This document shows, piece by piece, positions 63,455 to 64,000 of a DNA stretch of 64,000 nucleotides. The DNA comes from CAWBRT01 sp963791145 (GTDB lineage: Bacteria; Acidobacteriota; Terriglobia; Terriglobales; Acidobacteriaceae): contig CAWBRT010000010.1 of NCBI GenBank assembly GCA_963791145.1, positions 62,001 through 126,000 on the forward strand, given 5' to 3'. The notes beneath the pieces are model-generated. The model ran no database searches, was not told the origin of the DNA, and saw nothing but the letters and a program-made list of their open reading frames with translations. Position 1 is the stretch's first letter; each line of letters opens with the position of its first letter. The position numbers were made by a program, and so were the translations under genes.

Positions 63455-64000
63455 CTATGCTGTCGGCTGCAGGCCCGCCGTCTTGGCGATCGCCTTCGCC
63501 TCTTTGGTCGCGTAGGCCTCCTGCTGCAAACTCGCGAAGTACATCGCGAGGGGCCGGTAGGCCATGTGCGACCACTTGCTGAATGGCACCTCCAGCGTAA
63601 GCATCGGAACTACGCCCATGAGGTGCACGATATAGGTAATGTTCGCCGCCGCCGGCATTCCCAGCCGGTGCAGCAGGTGCTGAACAATGCCCGTAATCGA
63701 TACGAAAAGAAGCAAAACCAGGAAGATCCAGTCCGACTCATGCGAATGCTTGCGCGCGGGAATATTCTTCTGCAGACGCCCGCGGAAGGCGATGATGCCG
63801 GTGCCGATCAGGCCGACGGTGGCGATGTAGCCGAAAGCATGCACCCAGCGGATCTCCGGTCCGTACTGCATGTCGCGGAGGAAGAACATGATCAGCACCA
63901 GCATGGTGACGTAGCTGAGCATGAGCACCAGGTGGATCACCCAGGGCTTCCGGTCATCGCACTCGCGGTAACGCTTCTGGGTGAAGAAGTGCGTAACGAG
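63455..64000 (-). CDS. Qmo/Hdr-type membrane electron-transfer subunit, partial
   Basis: The visible C-terminal 181 residues hold about four hydrophobic spans: MIHLVLMLSYVTMLVLIMFF, a second near VHAFGYIATVGLIGTGIIAF, then WIFLVLLLFVSITGIVQHLL with histidines placed as haem ligands, and a final one. The loop EVPFSKWSHMAYRPLAMYFA resembles QmoC/HdrE-type and nitrate-reductase-gamma-like cytochromes. The N-terminus is cut by the window end, so an upstream iron-sulfur domain cannot be checked. It precedes HdrA on the same strand and would pass electrons between the quinone pool and the HdrA flavoprotein. Confidence 0.72.
   Translation of the reverse strand, partial: LVTHFFTQKRYRECDDRKPWVIHLVLMLSYVTMLVLIMFFLRDMQYGPEIRWVHAFGYIATVGLIGTGIIAFRGRLQKNIPARKHSHESDWIFLVLLLFVSITGIVQHLLHRLGMPAAANITYIVHLMGVVPMLTLEVPFSKWSHMAYRPLAMYFASLQQEAYATKEAKAIAKTAGLQPTA

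Overview
The window is GC-rich, gene-dense bacterial chromosome. I infer an Acidobacteriota (Terriglobia-like) soil heterotroph. The reasons are the mix of families (EF-G paralogue, di-haem oxidoreductase, several MFS and dicarboxylate carriers, unusual carboxylic-acid enzymes) and intergenic palindromes of a type I recall from that phylum; no rRNA or other phylogenetic marker is present to prove it. Replicon type cannot be told. The sequence may be an environmental assembly: at least eight genes or gene remnants lose their frame by what looks like one extra base.

Layout. 0-9.5 kb is housekeeping: a partial alpha/beta hydrolase, an EF-G-like GTPase, a secreted DsbA-like thioredoxin, ketopantoate reductase, ruvB, an oligopeptide-type ABC ATPase, then ispD and ispF of the non-mevalonate isoprenoid route. 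9.6-15.9 kb carries an Nramp metal transporter with a universal stress protein, an M48 protease, an AtoE-type short-chain fatty acid transporter and an SDR. tRNA-Cys at 16.0 kb is followed by a decayed tyrosine recombinase. 16.1-21.7 kb looks accessory: a di-haem oxidoreductase, a secreted phosphoesterase flanked by two divergent relatives of an unrecognised 'DGNHR' protein (one frameshifted), and a cytochrome c tail.

22-61 kb is a very large carboxylate catabolic region. It contains both subunits of aconitase X; a coupled ThiF/ComB pair; LysR divergent from an MFS carrier; a five-gene dehydrogenase run (Zn-ADH, ALDH, Fe-ADH, beta-hydroxyacid dehydrogenase, metallo-beta-lactamase fold); a lone sugar-type binding protein; an M29/NicX-like protein; two dicarboxylate symporters; two further MFS carriers; two amidohydrolases; two MmgE/PrpD proteins; a fumarase/CMLE-type lyase; two enolase-superfamily enzymes; an RraA-type aldolase overlapping a one-chain aconitase; tricarballylate oxidation genes tcuA/tcuB; a second LysR; and two more 2-hydroxyacid dehydrogenases. 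Two near-identical copies of a 21-bp site, one between tcuA and its LysR gene and one overlapping the promoter of the next symporter operon, tie import, tricarballylate oxidation, PrpD, enolase-type and dehydrogenase steps into one probable regulon. I infer breakdown of tri- and dicarboxylic acids (tricarballylate/aconitate-like); the exact substrate is not readable from sequence.

The window ends in an HdrA-like flavin/iron-sulfur protein and a Qmo/Hdr-type membrane subunit cut by the edge. Repeats are mostly palindromic intergenic elements. I see no CRISPR array, rRNA, intact insertion sequence or replication origin.
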